From positions 1 through 64,000 of the forward strand of contig JAENZX010000009.1 of the NCBI GenBank assembly GCA_016841045.1: a stretch of 64,000 bases of DNA. The letters run 5' to 3'. Positions 43,129-50,694 of this stretch are shown here, piece by piece (the first letter of the stretch is position 1; every line of letters begins with the position of its first letter). Both the position numbers and the translations under genes were made by a program. This DNA comes from Thermincola carboxydiphila. Its GTDB lineage: Bacteria; Bacillota; Thermincolia; Thermincolales; UBA2595. Below the pieces are notes generated by a model that made no database searches, was not told the origin of the DNA, and saw only the letters and a program-made list of their open reading frames with translations.

Positions 43129-43881
43129 GTGTCTAAACTGCCTGGTAAGATTAAAAGCCTTAGATTCATTCTGGTAGGAATGTTAATAGTTATTCTAGCA
43201 GTCCTTACAGGATGTTCCCCCAAAAAAGCAGCAGTCGAAGAACCTACTATCCATGATAGTGCTGCTAAAGTAGAATGGTCCGAAGCTGTTGACCCCGGCG
43301 ATTCCAAAATGAAGTTAATAAGCGGTAATGTTAGGTATGTTTCAGGAAAGCTCAAAGCAAAAGACCTTAGCGCAACAAAACGTAAAGATCTATCAGAAAA
43401 CGGTCAAAAGCCCTTTGCAATTGTACTTACCTGTTCCGATTCCCGTGTTTCACCTGAGCTAATACTAGACCAGGGATTAGGTGACCTATTTGTTATCCGT
43501 ACTGCCGGTAACGTTGTCGACCCTATTGCTATTGGCAGTATTGAATATGCTGTGGAACATCTCCATACTCCCCTGATTATGGTACTTGGGCATGAGCAAT
43601 GTGGTGCCGTAAAAGCCGCCATCGAAGCAGGAGAAGGAAAAGTGGAAGGCAATCTAGGTGCAATAGTTGAAAAGATCAGACCTTCTGTAGAAAAAGCAAA
43701 AGCTGCTGGCGCAACAGGTGTTGACCTGCCGGAAAAAGCAACTGAAGAAAACGTTAAAGCAGTAGTAAAAGAACTGGAAGAAAAGAGCCCGATAATTAGA
43801 GACGCGCTTGGTCAGGGCACTCTCCAAATTATAGGCGCTAAATATGACCTCGATGAGGGAAGGTATTCTTCGATTAGATAG
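43129..43881 (+). CDS. Secreted beta-class carbonic anhydrase lipoprotein
   Basis: The 250-residue protein has a lipoprotein signal (FILVGMLIVILAVLTGC, lipobox LTGC near residue 29). The beta-carbonic anhydrase domain holds the zinc ligands in TCSDSR and GHEQCGA. Beta enzymes are usually cytosolic, so an exported lipid-anchored form stands out. It would hydrate CO2 at the cell surface. The start is unclear: GTG at 43129 overlaps its ribosome site, while CTG at 43138 (CTGCCTGGT) lies an ideal eight bases after GGAGG. Confidence 0.88.
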   Translation: MSKLPGKIKSLRFILVGMLIVILAVLTGCSPKKAAVEEPTIHDSAAKVEWSEAVDPGDSKMKLISGNVRYVSGKLKAKDLSATKRKDLSENGQKPFAIVLTCSDSRVSPELILDQGLGDLFVIRTAGNVVDPIAIGSIEYAVEHLHTPLIMVLGHEQCGAVKAAIEAGEGKVEGNLGAIVEKIRPSVEKAKAAGATGVDLPEKATEENVKAVVKELEEKSPIIRDALGQGTLQIIGAKYDLDEGRYSSIR

Positions 43882-43899
43882 AAAACTTCAGGCAAAACT

Positions 43900-43930
43900 G
43901 AAAAAGCCGGTCAGGAGATCGGCTTTTCCG
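43900..43930 (+). terminator. Terminator after the secreted carbonic anhydrase
   Basis: AAAAGCCGGT (43902-43911) and ATCGGCTTTT (43918-43927) form a stem with one mismatch, ending in T residues. Confidence 0.75.
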
Positions 43931-44006
43931 CAAGATTCCATTTGACTTTGATCTTACACTTTGATACAATATTTTATGCACTCAAAGTTTGTATGATTTT
44001 CTAAAT

Positions 44007-44088
44007 GCCGGAGTGGCGGAATGGCAGACGCACACGACTCAAAATCGTGCGGGAAACCGTGTGGGTTCGACTCCCACCTCCGGCACCA
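44007..44088 (+). tRNA. tRNA-Leu (anticodon CAA)
   Basis: The acceptor stem GCCGGAG (44007-44013) pairs with CTCCGGC (44078-44084), followed by A and an encoded CCA. The anticodon stem CACGA/TCGTG encloses the loop CTCAAAA with anticodon CAA. The variable arm is long (class II), and the T arm has GGGTTCGACTCCC. It reads UUG codons. Confidence 0.95.
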
Positions 44089-44104
44089 AATAAATCTTGT
44101 TTTT

Positions 44105-44152
44105 AAGCGGTTTTAACGTGCTGAATACAGTGACGTTGAAACCGTTTTTTGT
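44105..44152 (+). terminator. Terminator after tRNA-Leu
   Basis: CGGTTTTAACGT (44108-44119) and ACGTTGAAACCG (44133-44144) form a 12-bp stem with one G-T pair, followed by six T residues. Confidence 0.85.
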
Positions 44153-44214
44153 ATTTAATCGTGTGTGCAGTAATGCGGCTCTTCCATGAAGTGTAAGTAA
44201 GCCAATCCACCAGT

Positions 44215-44664
44215 TCACCTGTTCCAGTTTGGTGTCTTATCTAACCAACGAAGCACCTGTGCCATTGTCAATCCCCAAAGTAAACCCCCTGTATGGTTAG
44301 ATAAAACTGTTTGAATACTATGTTTGGAAATGATAGGAGTTTGTAAAAGTGTTGGTATCGCATAAACAAACATCCCTGTGGTAATCCCGAAAAAAGCCCC
44401 CTTTATTAAGTAGCCTCGTGAGGTTGTTAATGGAAATAAATACGCAAAAGCTATACCTAATAACCCTACCCATGTTAAGTGAATTATCAGAGCATAGAAA
44501 CCTTGAAAATGTGTTCTTGGCAAGTCACCGTAAAGTATGAACCCTGCCCAATCAATAAATCTAATTATCTTTAAGTTCAGGATATGAACGGCAATAACGG
44601 TCCATAAATTCATAGCAATTCCACCAACGACACCTGCTACTAAACCTCGAAAATATCTGTCCAT
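44215..44664 (-). CDS. Four-helix membrane protein, family A member 1 (149 aa)
   Basis: About four hydrophobic helices are seen: FRGLVAGVVGGIAMNLWTVI, IIHLTWVGLLGIAFAYLF, IKGAFFGITTGMFVYAI and HTGGLLWGLTMAQVL. It shares with the protein at 45933-46361 the pattern AGxxG, YGxxxxxxxxxxF, LxKGxxFG, SNxxGGxLxGLTM and VL+.L, so the two are paralogues. I do not recognise a named family. It is the last gene of a three-gene minus-strand set, 26 bp after a tetraheme cytochrome gene. Function unknown; a membrane partner of the cytochrome is one possibility. Confidence 0.8.
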   Translation of the reverse strand: MDRYFRGLVAGVVGGIAMNLWTVIAVHILNLKIIRFIDWAGFILYGDLPRTHFQGFYALIIHLTWVGLLGIAFAYLFPLTTSRGYLIKGAFFGITTGMFVYAIPTLLQTPIISKHSIQTVLSNHTGGLLWGLTMAQVLRWLDKTPNWNR

Positions 44665-44690
44665 ACGTTTACCTCACCTCCATAAAAACA

Positions 44691-45188
44691 TCATTTGTTA
44701 AACTTCTCTTGAGAAAAGATTTTCACCTTATGTCCTGTGTCTCTATGGCATTGAAAACAGGATTTATCAGACTTTATATACTCATAATGTTTCATATCTA
44801 ACCTCTTGGTATTTGGATAATTCCAATAATCCCCTAAATGACAGCCGATGCAGTTTTGCTCAAAAGCTATCCCGTTGGCAGTAACAGTATATTGTCGGGT
44901 AATATGCTGATAAACGTAATTAAGACCTCTCGCTTTGGAATGCAGTTTACCTAAAAAACCCCTAAATTCATGGCAGTAAAGGCATCCTACATTCTTATGT
45001 GGTGACGACTGCCAGGTAACATAATATGGGTTCACTTCATGGCAAGACCCACAAAAACGGGGAAACGAGGTAGCAAAATATGCTCCCATAAAAGTCACAT
45101 AAGCAATAACCGTAACCAAAGTAATAATTATCATAAGCCTTTTCCATTTTTTTAGTGGAGGTTTGCTATCTTTTAAAAAATTTTTCAT
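44691..45188 (-). CDS. Membrane-anchored tetraheme cytochrome c (NapC/NirT/NrfH-like)
   Basis: The ATG at 45188 (MKNFLKDSKPPLKKWKR) follows AGGAAAA and gives 165 residues. After a single N-terminal helix (LMIIITLVTVIAYVTFMG) come four CxxCH heme sites: CGSCH, CLYCH, CIGCH and CFQCH. This fits the NapC/NrfH group, which passes electrons from quinol to periplasmic or surface redox partners. No nitrate, nitrite or other terminal reductase is next to it. Both neighbours are small membrane proteins of one family, 26 bp away on each side, which is unusual. Confidence 0.9.
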   Translation of the reverse strand: MKNFLKDSKPPLKKWKRLMIIITLVTVIAYVTFMGAYFATSFPRFCGSCHEVNPYYVTWQSSPHKNVGCLYCHEFRGFLGKLHSKARGLNYVYQHITRQYTVTANGIAFEQNCIGCHLGDYWNYPNTKRLDMKHYEYIKSDKSCFQCHRDTGHKVKIFSQEKFNK

Positions 45189-45214
45189 TTTGTTTTCCTG
45201 CCTTGTCAAAAATA

Positions 45215-45664
45215 TTACCCTGCCACTTTTTTCTTACGGGTAATAAACACTAAGTAAAAGGTCGCTGCAACGCCGTAACTAACGTGTGCAGCCAAATCCA
45301 CAACTGCTTCCAGTTCTGTACGAAATATAAACGGTCTGGGTTCTACCATGTTTGGAATTACTATTACATGAACTATCCAAAAAACTATACCTAACCCTAC
45401 ACCTTTATAGTAAGCATAATCCCTGCCAAAATACTTAAATATAAAAGACAGAGCAATGCCTGCCAATGCCCCTACGAAAAAGTGAGTGGCAAAACCCAAT
45501 GCCCAACGTATTAAGTTCACTTCTTTAAATGGAAAAATCAATTGAGATATATAATGTGCTGTCATCGTTGTACCTAATATCAAGTAAGCAGGCGCATGTA
45601 TTAAGACATCCCCAACACTACCTAATAATCCTGCTATTATGCCGTCACGAATTGTATCTCGCAA
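45215..45664 (-). CDS. Four-helix membrane protein, family A member 2 (149 aa)
   Basis: The TTG at 45664 (MRDTIRDGIIAGLLGSVGD) has AGAGAGG upstream and gives 149 residues, the same as its relative at 44215-44664. The frame is open 76 codons further, but that stretch is antisense to a decayed DUF3231-like gene and has poor coding character. Helices include GFATHFFVGALAGIALSFIF, YKGVGLGIVFWIVHVIVI and AHVSYGVAATFYLVFI. The layout (IAGLxG, GA.AGI, KG.G.G, YG) matches the other four membrane proteins in this region. It starts the set with the tetraheme cytochrome. Confidence 0.7.
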   Translation of the reverse strand: MRDTIRDGIIAGLLGSVGDVLIHAPAYLILGTTMTAHYISQLIFPFKEVNLIRWALGFATHFFVGALAGIALSFIFKYFGRDYAYYKGVGLGIVFWIVHVIVIPNMVEPRPFIFRTELEAVVDLAAHVSYGVAATFYLVFITRKKKVAG

Positions 45665-45758
45665 TTTTATCCAACCTCTCTTTGCCCATTCATTACTATT
45701 GTTATCATTTCCGAAATCGGTATCTTTATTTCTAAAATCAGAAAGCATATACAATTTT

Positions 45759-45863
45759 GGGGCAGCATCGCTCCATGCTTTGGATCTAAAACAATGCGTC
45801 ACCACTGACAGGGTAAGAGGTATTTTAAAGGATATGTTTTTTTTGAGCTTTAACCTCGCGTAA
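45759..45863 (+). pseudogene. Decayed 3' fragment of a DUF3231-like gene
   Basis: Plus-strand translation gives GAASLHALDLKQCVTTDRVRGILKDM and a stop soon after. The intact gene at 47275-48261 has GAAWLHALALKQCITNDRIRGIFKDL at its second-domain end. Homologous sequence starts abruptly at about 45755 and loses similarity after 45835, so only about 25 codons remain. It overlaps the 5' end of the annotated frame on the other strand. Confidence 0.75.
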
Positions 45864-45932
45864 TTACGTGGGGTGTTTTTCCTATGAATCATCTATACGC
45901 AACTTGGTTATTCTATTTCATGGGTGATAACT

Positions 45933-46361
45933 ATGGATAAACTTCAAGCCGGAGTAACTGCAGGTATTGCAGGTTACATTATAACTTTTATGTTTAATAT
46001 ACCAATGCACTACCTTGGAATTTCGAAACTGAGGTATATGGACTTCGTGTCCGTATTAACCTACGGACATTTTGCCAAAAATGCACTGGAATCGTCTTTT
46101 GCTTTATTCATTACTGTTGTATGGTTTGTGTTTTTGGCATTAATATTTAGCAGATTTGCAGGACAGTCCCACTTAATTTTCAAAGGTGTGTCCTTCGGAG
46201 CAGGAGTATGGGTTGCAAGTTACTGGATAACATTACTTTTTCACATTCCAGAAGTAAAAGACATAGACGTAGGTACTTCATTTAGTAATCTAGCAGGGGG
46301 ATTTTTATACGGTTTAACCATGTCCTATGTACTAAAAAGACTAGTATACCAAAAATCGTGA
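45933..46361 (+). CDS. Four-helix membrane protein, family A member 3 (142 aa)
   Basis: The ATG at 45933 (MDKLQAGVTAGIAG) is chosen because it lines up with MDRYFRGLVAGVVG of the relative at 44215-44664; the frame extends three codons more. Helices: GIAGYIITFMFNIPMHYLG, FALFITVVWFVFLALIF, FGAGVWVASYWITLLF and LAGGFLYGLTMSYVLKRL. The ribosome site is weak (GGGTG). It is the only one of its type here not on a cytochrome transcript. Function unknown. Confidence 0.75.
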   Translation: MDKLQAGVTAGIAGYIITFMFNIPMHYLGISKLRYMDFVSVLTYGHFAKNALESSFALFITVVWFVFLALIFSRFAGQSHLIFKGVSFGAGVWVASYWITLLFHIPEVKDIDVGTSFSNLAGGFLYGLTMSYVLKRLVYQKS

Positions 46362-46692
46362 AGAAATATTGTTACTGTACCATCAAGCAAAAGAACAGTT
46401 CGGCGATAGTTCGTCACTGCGAATGAAGCACCGATGCTCCAACCTTCAAAAATTTTATAGAAATAGCTGTTCCGTCTTTTGTTGTGAAAAATGGAGTGCC
46501 CACTCTTCGAACCAGTCATTTTCCTTCATTTTCCTTCACTATAGTTTACTCTAAATTACATATACGTTAAAAAACCCCCTCCTTGTGGGAGGGGTAGCAA
46601 ATCATTATTTCTTAGCACAAATACAAAACCTTCCACAAATAACGTTAGTAAATAACTGGAACAATAAACTTACAAAAAATATTGTATGAGGG
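46362..46692. other. Gap with a GC-rich hairpin, no gene seen
   Basis: The only feature is the hairpin CCCCCTCC (46575-46582) / GGGAGGGG (46587-46594), with a T run on the minus strand, which would stop minus-strand transcription. A short frame at 46369-46554 has no ribosome site or family match. The rest is likely promoter for the next gene. Confidence 0.5.
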
Positions 46693-47232
46693 GTGATTAG
46701 GATTAAGAATAACTATCGTAAATTATTAATTGGAGCTGCTGCAGGATTGTTTGGAACTGTTGCCAAACGAATATTCTATCATGCTGTGGAAGATAAGCCT
46801 ACTCCTATTAACAATCGTATTTACCGCATTACTCGGGGTCAGGTACATTTGGACACAATGGAAAAGGAGCAGAGAATATCATTTAACGATATATTGCACT
46901 TTTTCGTAGGGATAATTGGAGGAGTTGGAACGCATTACCTGCAGAAAAGCAGGAAAGATAAAGGTGGGTTGATTGGGAGTATTGCCATTGGTGCTGTTAA
47001 TGACTCAATTAATTCTAATAAAGGAAAGAAGCTGCGGTCCATGCTGATTGGCAACTTGCTGTACGGTTTCATAACTAATCTTACAAATTTAAAACTAAAA
47101 GACTGGTTTTTAAATAATGACCCGTTAGAAGAATATCTCGAAGAAATGAAGCAAAGAGAAGAAAAAGAGGATATTGGGGCAAAGCCACTAACGAAATCTA
47201 AGGTAGTATTTAAAAAAAGAAGAATAAGCTGA
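46693..47232 (+). CDS. Membrane-associated protein, family A-like member 4 (179 aa)
   Basis: The 179-residue protein starts at a GTG with GAGG overlapping. The N-terminus, KLLIGAAAGLFGTVAKRIF, resembles the IVLGFIAGLIGNSAKLAGN of the protein at 48304. The middle, ILHFFVGIIGGVGTHYLQKSRKDKGGLIGSIAIG, resembles DFVLGAILGIPLVYMFRYTGKDKSALKGMGYG. GNLLYGFITNL matches NHTWYGLVTAL. The C-terminal 35 residues are strongly charged (EEYLEEMKQREEKED). The likeness was judged by eye. It lies 42 bp before the DUF3231-like gene on the same strand. Confidence 0.7.
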   Translation: MIRIKNNYRKLLIGAAAGLFGTVAKRIFYHAVEDKPTPINNRIYRITRGQVHLDTMEKEQRISFNDILHFFVGIIGGVGTHYLQKSRKDKGGLIGSIAIGAVNDSINSNKGKKLRSMLIGNLLYGFITNLTNLKLKDWFLNNDPLEEYLEEMKQREEKEDIGAKPLTKSKVVFKKRRIS

Positions 47233-47274
47233 TCATGGCGTAATCTCTGAAATAACTGGAGGAAGAGACAAATC

Positions 47275-48261
47275 ATGGTTTTTTCAATTACATTAAATAA
47301 AAAAGCAGAAAAAAAACAATCTATGGTAAACGTCGAAGAGGCTTACAACTTATGGGACCTGGCAACCGCAAAAGCAGCAATGATTAACCAAATGCAGATT
47401 TGGGAAGTTTACGCACATGACCCAGACCTCAAACTAATTATTGGGCGTAGATTAGAAAAGCTCAAAAATCAGTTCGAATCTCTTGAGGGTGAATTGAAAA
47501 AGTATTCAATCAGTGGGCCCAGACGTCCAATACAAGGTATGAATATTGCAGGTAACTCAGAAATTATTTTAGATGAAGACTTGGCGGAATCGTTCCTTAT
47601 TTGGCTTCAGGAGAGTGTTGAGCTGTTGTTTAGAGCCTTTAGAACTTCTACAAGCAATGATGCTATTCGGGCATTGTTCGTAAAGTTTCTTACTGATGCC
47701 ATTGATGAGTTGGATATACTCATTAAATATATGAAACTAAAGGGGTGGGTAGAAATTCCGCCTATGTATCCCAATATTCCTGCAGAAACAACCGAAAAAT
47801 TAGATGCAGGTGAAGCCTTTCATCTATGGGACCACCTTACTTTTCGATATGACAATATTGAACAAACTCAATTTTGGTATGAATATGCCTATGATGCCGA
47901 CTTTAAATTTTTGTTGAAAGCAGGTCTGCAGGAAACTCTTCAAAAACAAGCCAACATGTTAGAGAAAGAAATACTGAAGTTCGGTATGCCTTTGCCTAAA
48001 CCTCCATCAGGTGCTGTAGAATCAACAAATAATACAAACCTTTTGAAAGACTCAAATATGTTCCGGCTTCTTTTTACAGGCATTGTTGGGGCTGCATGGC
48101 TTCATGCCTTAGCATTAAAACAATGCATCACTAATGACAGGATAAGGGGGATTTTTAAGGACCTATTAGTGGAGGAAATTAAGATGCTCGATAAGTTGAT
48201 TTTGTTTGGAAAGTTGAAAGGATGGCTTGCAGTTGTTCCTCAATATAAAACAGTCAAGTAA
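47275..48261 (+). CDS. Tandem DUF3231-like (spore-coat/ferritin-like helical) protein
   Basis: The 328-residue protein contains two copies of a ~150-residue all-helical domain. Each begins EAYNLWDLATAKAAMINQ or EAFHLWDHLTFRYDNIEQ, has W-x-YA/H-D-x-D-x-K near residue 40-45 and 195-200, and ends with LKGWVEIPPMYP or LKGWLAVVPQYK. This is the pattern of DUF3231 proteins of sporeformers, some of which are coat-related. It is co-oriented with the preceding membrane protein. A decayed fragment of a second copy lies at 45759-45863. Function is unknown. Confidence 0.75.
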   Translation: MVFSITLNKKAEKKQSMVNVEEAYNLWDLATAKAAMINQMQIWEVYAHDPDLKLIIGRRLEKLKNQFESLEGELKKYSISGPRRPIQGMNIAGNSEIILDEDLAESFLIWLQESVELLFRAFRTSTSNDAIRALFVKFLTDAIDELDILIKYMKLKGWVEIPPMYPNIPAETTEKLDAGEAFHLWDHLTFRYDNIEQTQFWYEYAYDADFKFLLKAGLQETLQKQANMLEKEILKFGMPLPKPPSGAVESTNNTNLLKDSNMFRLLFTGIVGAAWLHALALKQCITNDRIRGIFKDLLVEEIKMLDKLILFGKLKGWLAVVPQYKTVK

Positions 48262-48285
48262 TCAGGAGAGGTCCGCACAGAGATA

Positions 48286-48318
48286 AAAGATTTGAGCGTT
48301 TGCTCAAATCCTTTTTTG
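48286..48318 (+). terminator. Terminator after the DUF3231-like gene
   Basis: GATTTGAGC (48289-48297) and GCTCAAATC (48302-48310) with loop GTTT are followed by CTTTTTT. Confidence 0.85.
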
Positions 48319-48930
48319 CTTTCTCGTTGGCACAGCAACAATATGTCTACGAACTTTGTTCTTATTATTTGGATGGCCTGTCTGGTCTGTTGCTTCAAAT
48401 ATTTCCTCAGTTGATTGTACTGCTTTCTTAGGATCTACAATTGGGTCAGTGTAAGACCTTGGTTCAGGAAACAAACTGGGGGCACCCAGTTTGTTTATTA
48501 CCAGGGCAGTCACCAGACCGTACCAAGTATGGTTGAACAAAGCAGACATGTTTGTTTGTGCATTAAGGGGAAAAACACCTTTATTTATTCCCATCAACCG
48601 ACCAATGGAGCCATACATTCCAATCCATGCAAAATGTCCATATCCCATTCCTTTAAGAGCTGACTTATCCTTTCCTGTGTATCTGAACATATAAACCAAC
48701 GGAATTCCCAGAATTGCTCCTAGAACAAAATCCGCAAGACCCCCAACAACTTTCCCGGTTGGCTTTTCGCGTTCCTTTTTGGTCATAAAGAGTCCACCAG
48801 CAATCTCCGGATACGTAGTATCAGATTTATAAAATACGTACCTATTTACCAGGTTACCTGCAAGTTTAGCGCTATTTCCTATTAGTCCTGCAATAAAACC
48901 TAAAACTATGGGGTCTTTTATTTTTTTCAT
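48304..48930 (-). CDS. Membrane protein, family A member 5 (208 aa)
   Basis: The ATG at 48930 (MKKIKDPIVLGFIAGLIGN) follows AGGAAGAG; the frame is open 32 codons further but without a better ribosome site. About four hydrophobic segments are seen, including VVGGLADFVLGAILGIPLVY and GMGYGHFAWIGMYGSIG. The C-terminal 45 residues are polar and proline-rich. It shares the AGL-G / GKDK-LKG / YGL layout with the other small membrane proteins to its left. Function unknown. Confidence 0.7.
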   Translation of the reverse strand: MKKIKDPIVLGFIAGLIGNSAKLAGNLVNRYVFYKSDTTYPEIAGGLFMTKKEREKPTGKVVGGLADFVLGAILGIPLVYMFRYTGKDKSALKGMGYGHFAWIGMYGSIGRLMGINKGVFPLNAQTNMSALFNHTWYGLVTALVINKLGAPSLFPEPRSYTDPIVDPKKAVQSTEEIFEATDQTGHPNNKNKVRRHIVAVPTRKQKRI

Positions 48931-49074
48931 GATTCCGCTCTTCCTTTCAAATTTAGTCACAACATTATCTTTTCCTGGACTAGAAATTTGTATTTCAGGA
49001 AAAACGAATTTGTTCACTTTACACATTGCTATTATTATTGATTCAAGAAAATCAAATTTACAATATTATTGTAA

Positions 49075-49890
49075 TTACTTGAGATAAAGATCCAAAGTAT
49101 AAGCCGCCTCCTGAACCAATTGGGCCATGTGTGTGCAGCTGGCTTCTCGGTTGCAGTTTATATTATAACGTCTTAATGCTTCAGAGTTTAATGCCATATC
49201 TTTAAGACCATTCAGGTTTGCTATACCCTCAAGACAAACACGATCCGGACATCGAAGCATATGAGCAGAAATATCTTCAATTCTAAAACCCTTATCTAGT
49301 TTCAGAGCCAGTGTCATTTCATGAAATGTATCCATCAGATGTCCTTTAATTTGAGCTTTCTCGCCGGAAACTTCCAATGCCGTTAATAAAAAGCGGTGAA
49401 ACAGGACTCTTTGTGGTTTGTATCCTTTAACAGTATCCATAAAACGATTCTGAATACGATCCAGGTTGCTGTAATAAACACAGGAATTCTTATACTTATT
49501 ATCCCAAAAATCATCATAAACTGCTGCAGAGGAAAAACCCCGTTCACGGTAGAAAAAAACTTCTGATTGAATAACAGCTGTTAATGCGTTACCAGCCATA
49601 TCCAGAAGTATGGGGTGATCTCCCAAAGCCTTGCGCAATTGTTTTCCAGAGCCAAAGTAGGCGGTAATACCTTCGAGTGAAGCTATTGGTGCTTTGGCAA
49701 TTTCTCCAATTTCTCCGGTATCCCCGCGATATACCTCTAAAAAGGCTTTCTTGATCAACAGTGTTTTTCGTTCAACTTCTAAAAATAGAGTTAAATCACT
49801 AAAAGTATCAGTATATTTGGTTTCAGCTAAAAAGCCTTCCTGGTCGTGATCGTGAACACTTATATACCAGCATCGCTGCATAACGGTCAT
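49075..49890 (-). CDS. Tandem DUF2889-like protein at the end of the carboxylase gene set
   Basis: The ATG at 49890 overlaps the HAD stop codon as ATGA; an in-frame ATG nine bases upstream is also possible. The ~271-residue protein has two related halves. The second half shows the DUF2889 pattern: DTFHEMTLALKLDKGFRIED, RCPDRVCLEGIANLNGL and CTHMAQLVQEA. The first half is a degenerate version (DTFSDLTLFLEVE, ASLEGITAYFGSG). DUF2889 proteins accompany CoA-ester metabolism genes in several bacteria, but their role is unknown to me. It is the last gene of the long operon. Confidence 0.6.
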   Translation of the reverse strand: MTVMQRCWYISVHDHDQEGFLAETKYTDTFSDLTLFLEVERKTLLIKKAFLEVYRGDTGEIGEIAKAPIASLEGITAYFGSGKQLRKALGDHPILLDMAGNALTAVIQSEVFFYRERGFSSAAVYDDFWDNKYKNSCVYYSNLDRIQNRFMDTVKGYKPQRVLFHRFLLTALEVSGEKAQIKGHLMDTFHEMTLALKLDKGFRIEDISAHMLRCPDRVCLEGIANLNGLKDMALNSEALRRYNINCNREASCTHMAQLVQEAAYTLDLYLK

Positions 49891-50645
49891 AATTTCCATC
49901 CACCGCCATCCTTTTGCAGTTGATTAATAACCTTTTCCAGGTCAAACAAAGTATCCAGAACCGGTCCCTTAAAGTCAATCTGATCCAGGCCTCCCCCGGC
50001 TGGGTTAATGTTTGTCTCCCTGGTAGTTCGGACAGCTACTGGGTGCATACCGGCATCGATTGCTCCTCTGATATCCTCAAACAAGTTATCCCCTACAAAA
50101 ACCACTTCGGTTGGCTCAACTTCCAACAATTCGAGTACACGACGGAAAATCTTACGGTTAGGCTTGCGCCAACCAACCTCTGATGAAATAACAATTTGAT
50201 CAAAAAAATTTATTAGATCAGTCACTTCTAAGTCAATACGGGTATTTGATCCAAGGCTGTTAGAAACAACCGCAAGTTTATAACCTGCATCTGACAGGTG
50301 CTGAAGGCACTCCCTGGCCCCAGGCAATACTGTCGTATGTGGTTGAAAGCCAAGCATAAATGCACGGTTAAATTCATTAATAAGATTTTCATCAAATTGA
50401 CTTATCCCCATCTCTCGAAGCATATCACTATACCATTCATGAGAAGATATCTCCCGGCCATCTTTTTGCAGGTCTTTTGCCTTAATTAGGCAGTTCCTCC
50501 AAGCTTGTTCAATCAACTCATCATTAATATGATGATATTTTTTTCTTAGGGCTTCCACGGCTGATTTTTTCCCTGCCGCAAGCCCCTTTCCTCTTCCCTT
50601 GTCGATCAGCGTATCATGAACGTCAAAACAAACAGCTTTAATCAT
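49887..50645 (-). CDS. HAD-superfamily hydrolase
   Basis: The ATG at 50645 (MIKAVCFDVHDTLIDKGRG) follows GGAGG; an in-frame TTG four codons earlier overlaps the ribosome site. The 252-residue protein has HAD motif I DVHDT (Asp nucleophile and Asp general acid), motif II VVSNS, motif III Lys in GWRKPNRKIF and motif IV VGDNLFEDIRGA. It resembles small-molecule phosphatases and haloacid dehalogenases. Co-location with ATP-dependent carboxylase genes could mean hydrolysis of a phosphorylated intermediate or side product (inference). Confidence 0.85.
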   Translation of the reverse strand: MIKAVCFDVHDTLIDKGRGKGLAAGKKSAVEALRKKYHHINDELIEQAWRNCLIKAKDLQKDGREISSHEWYSDMLREMGISQFDENLINEFNRAFMLGFQPHTTVLPGARECLQHLSDAGYKLAVVSNSLGSNTRIDLEVTDLINFFDQIVISSEVGWRKPNRKIFRRVLELLEVEPTEVVFVGDNLFEDIRGAIDAGMHPVAVRTTRETNINPAGGGLDQIDFKGPVLDTLFDLEKVINQLQKDGGGWKL

Positions 50646-50694
50646 ACTTTTCGTCAACCTCCAAACTCAAGCCAACCCCAAGATTATTCGACGG

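Noticed and set aside
45665-45892. N-terminal extension of the membrane protein frame at 45215
   Set aside because: It is antisense to the decayed DUF3231-like fragment and absent from the paralogues; a ribosome site and TTG at 45664 give a protein equal in length to its relative.
46369-46554. Short plus-strand frame behind the third membrane protein
   Set aside because: No ribosome site, cysteine/serine-rich random composition, no recognised domain.
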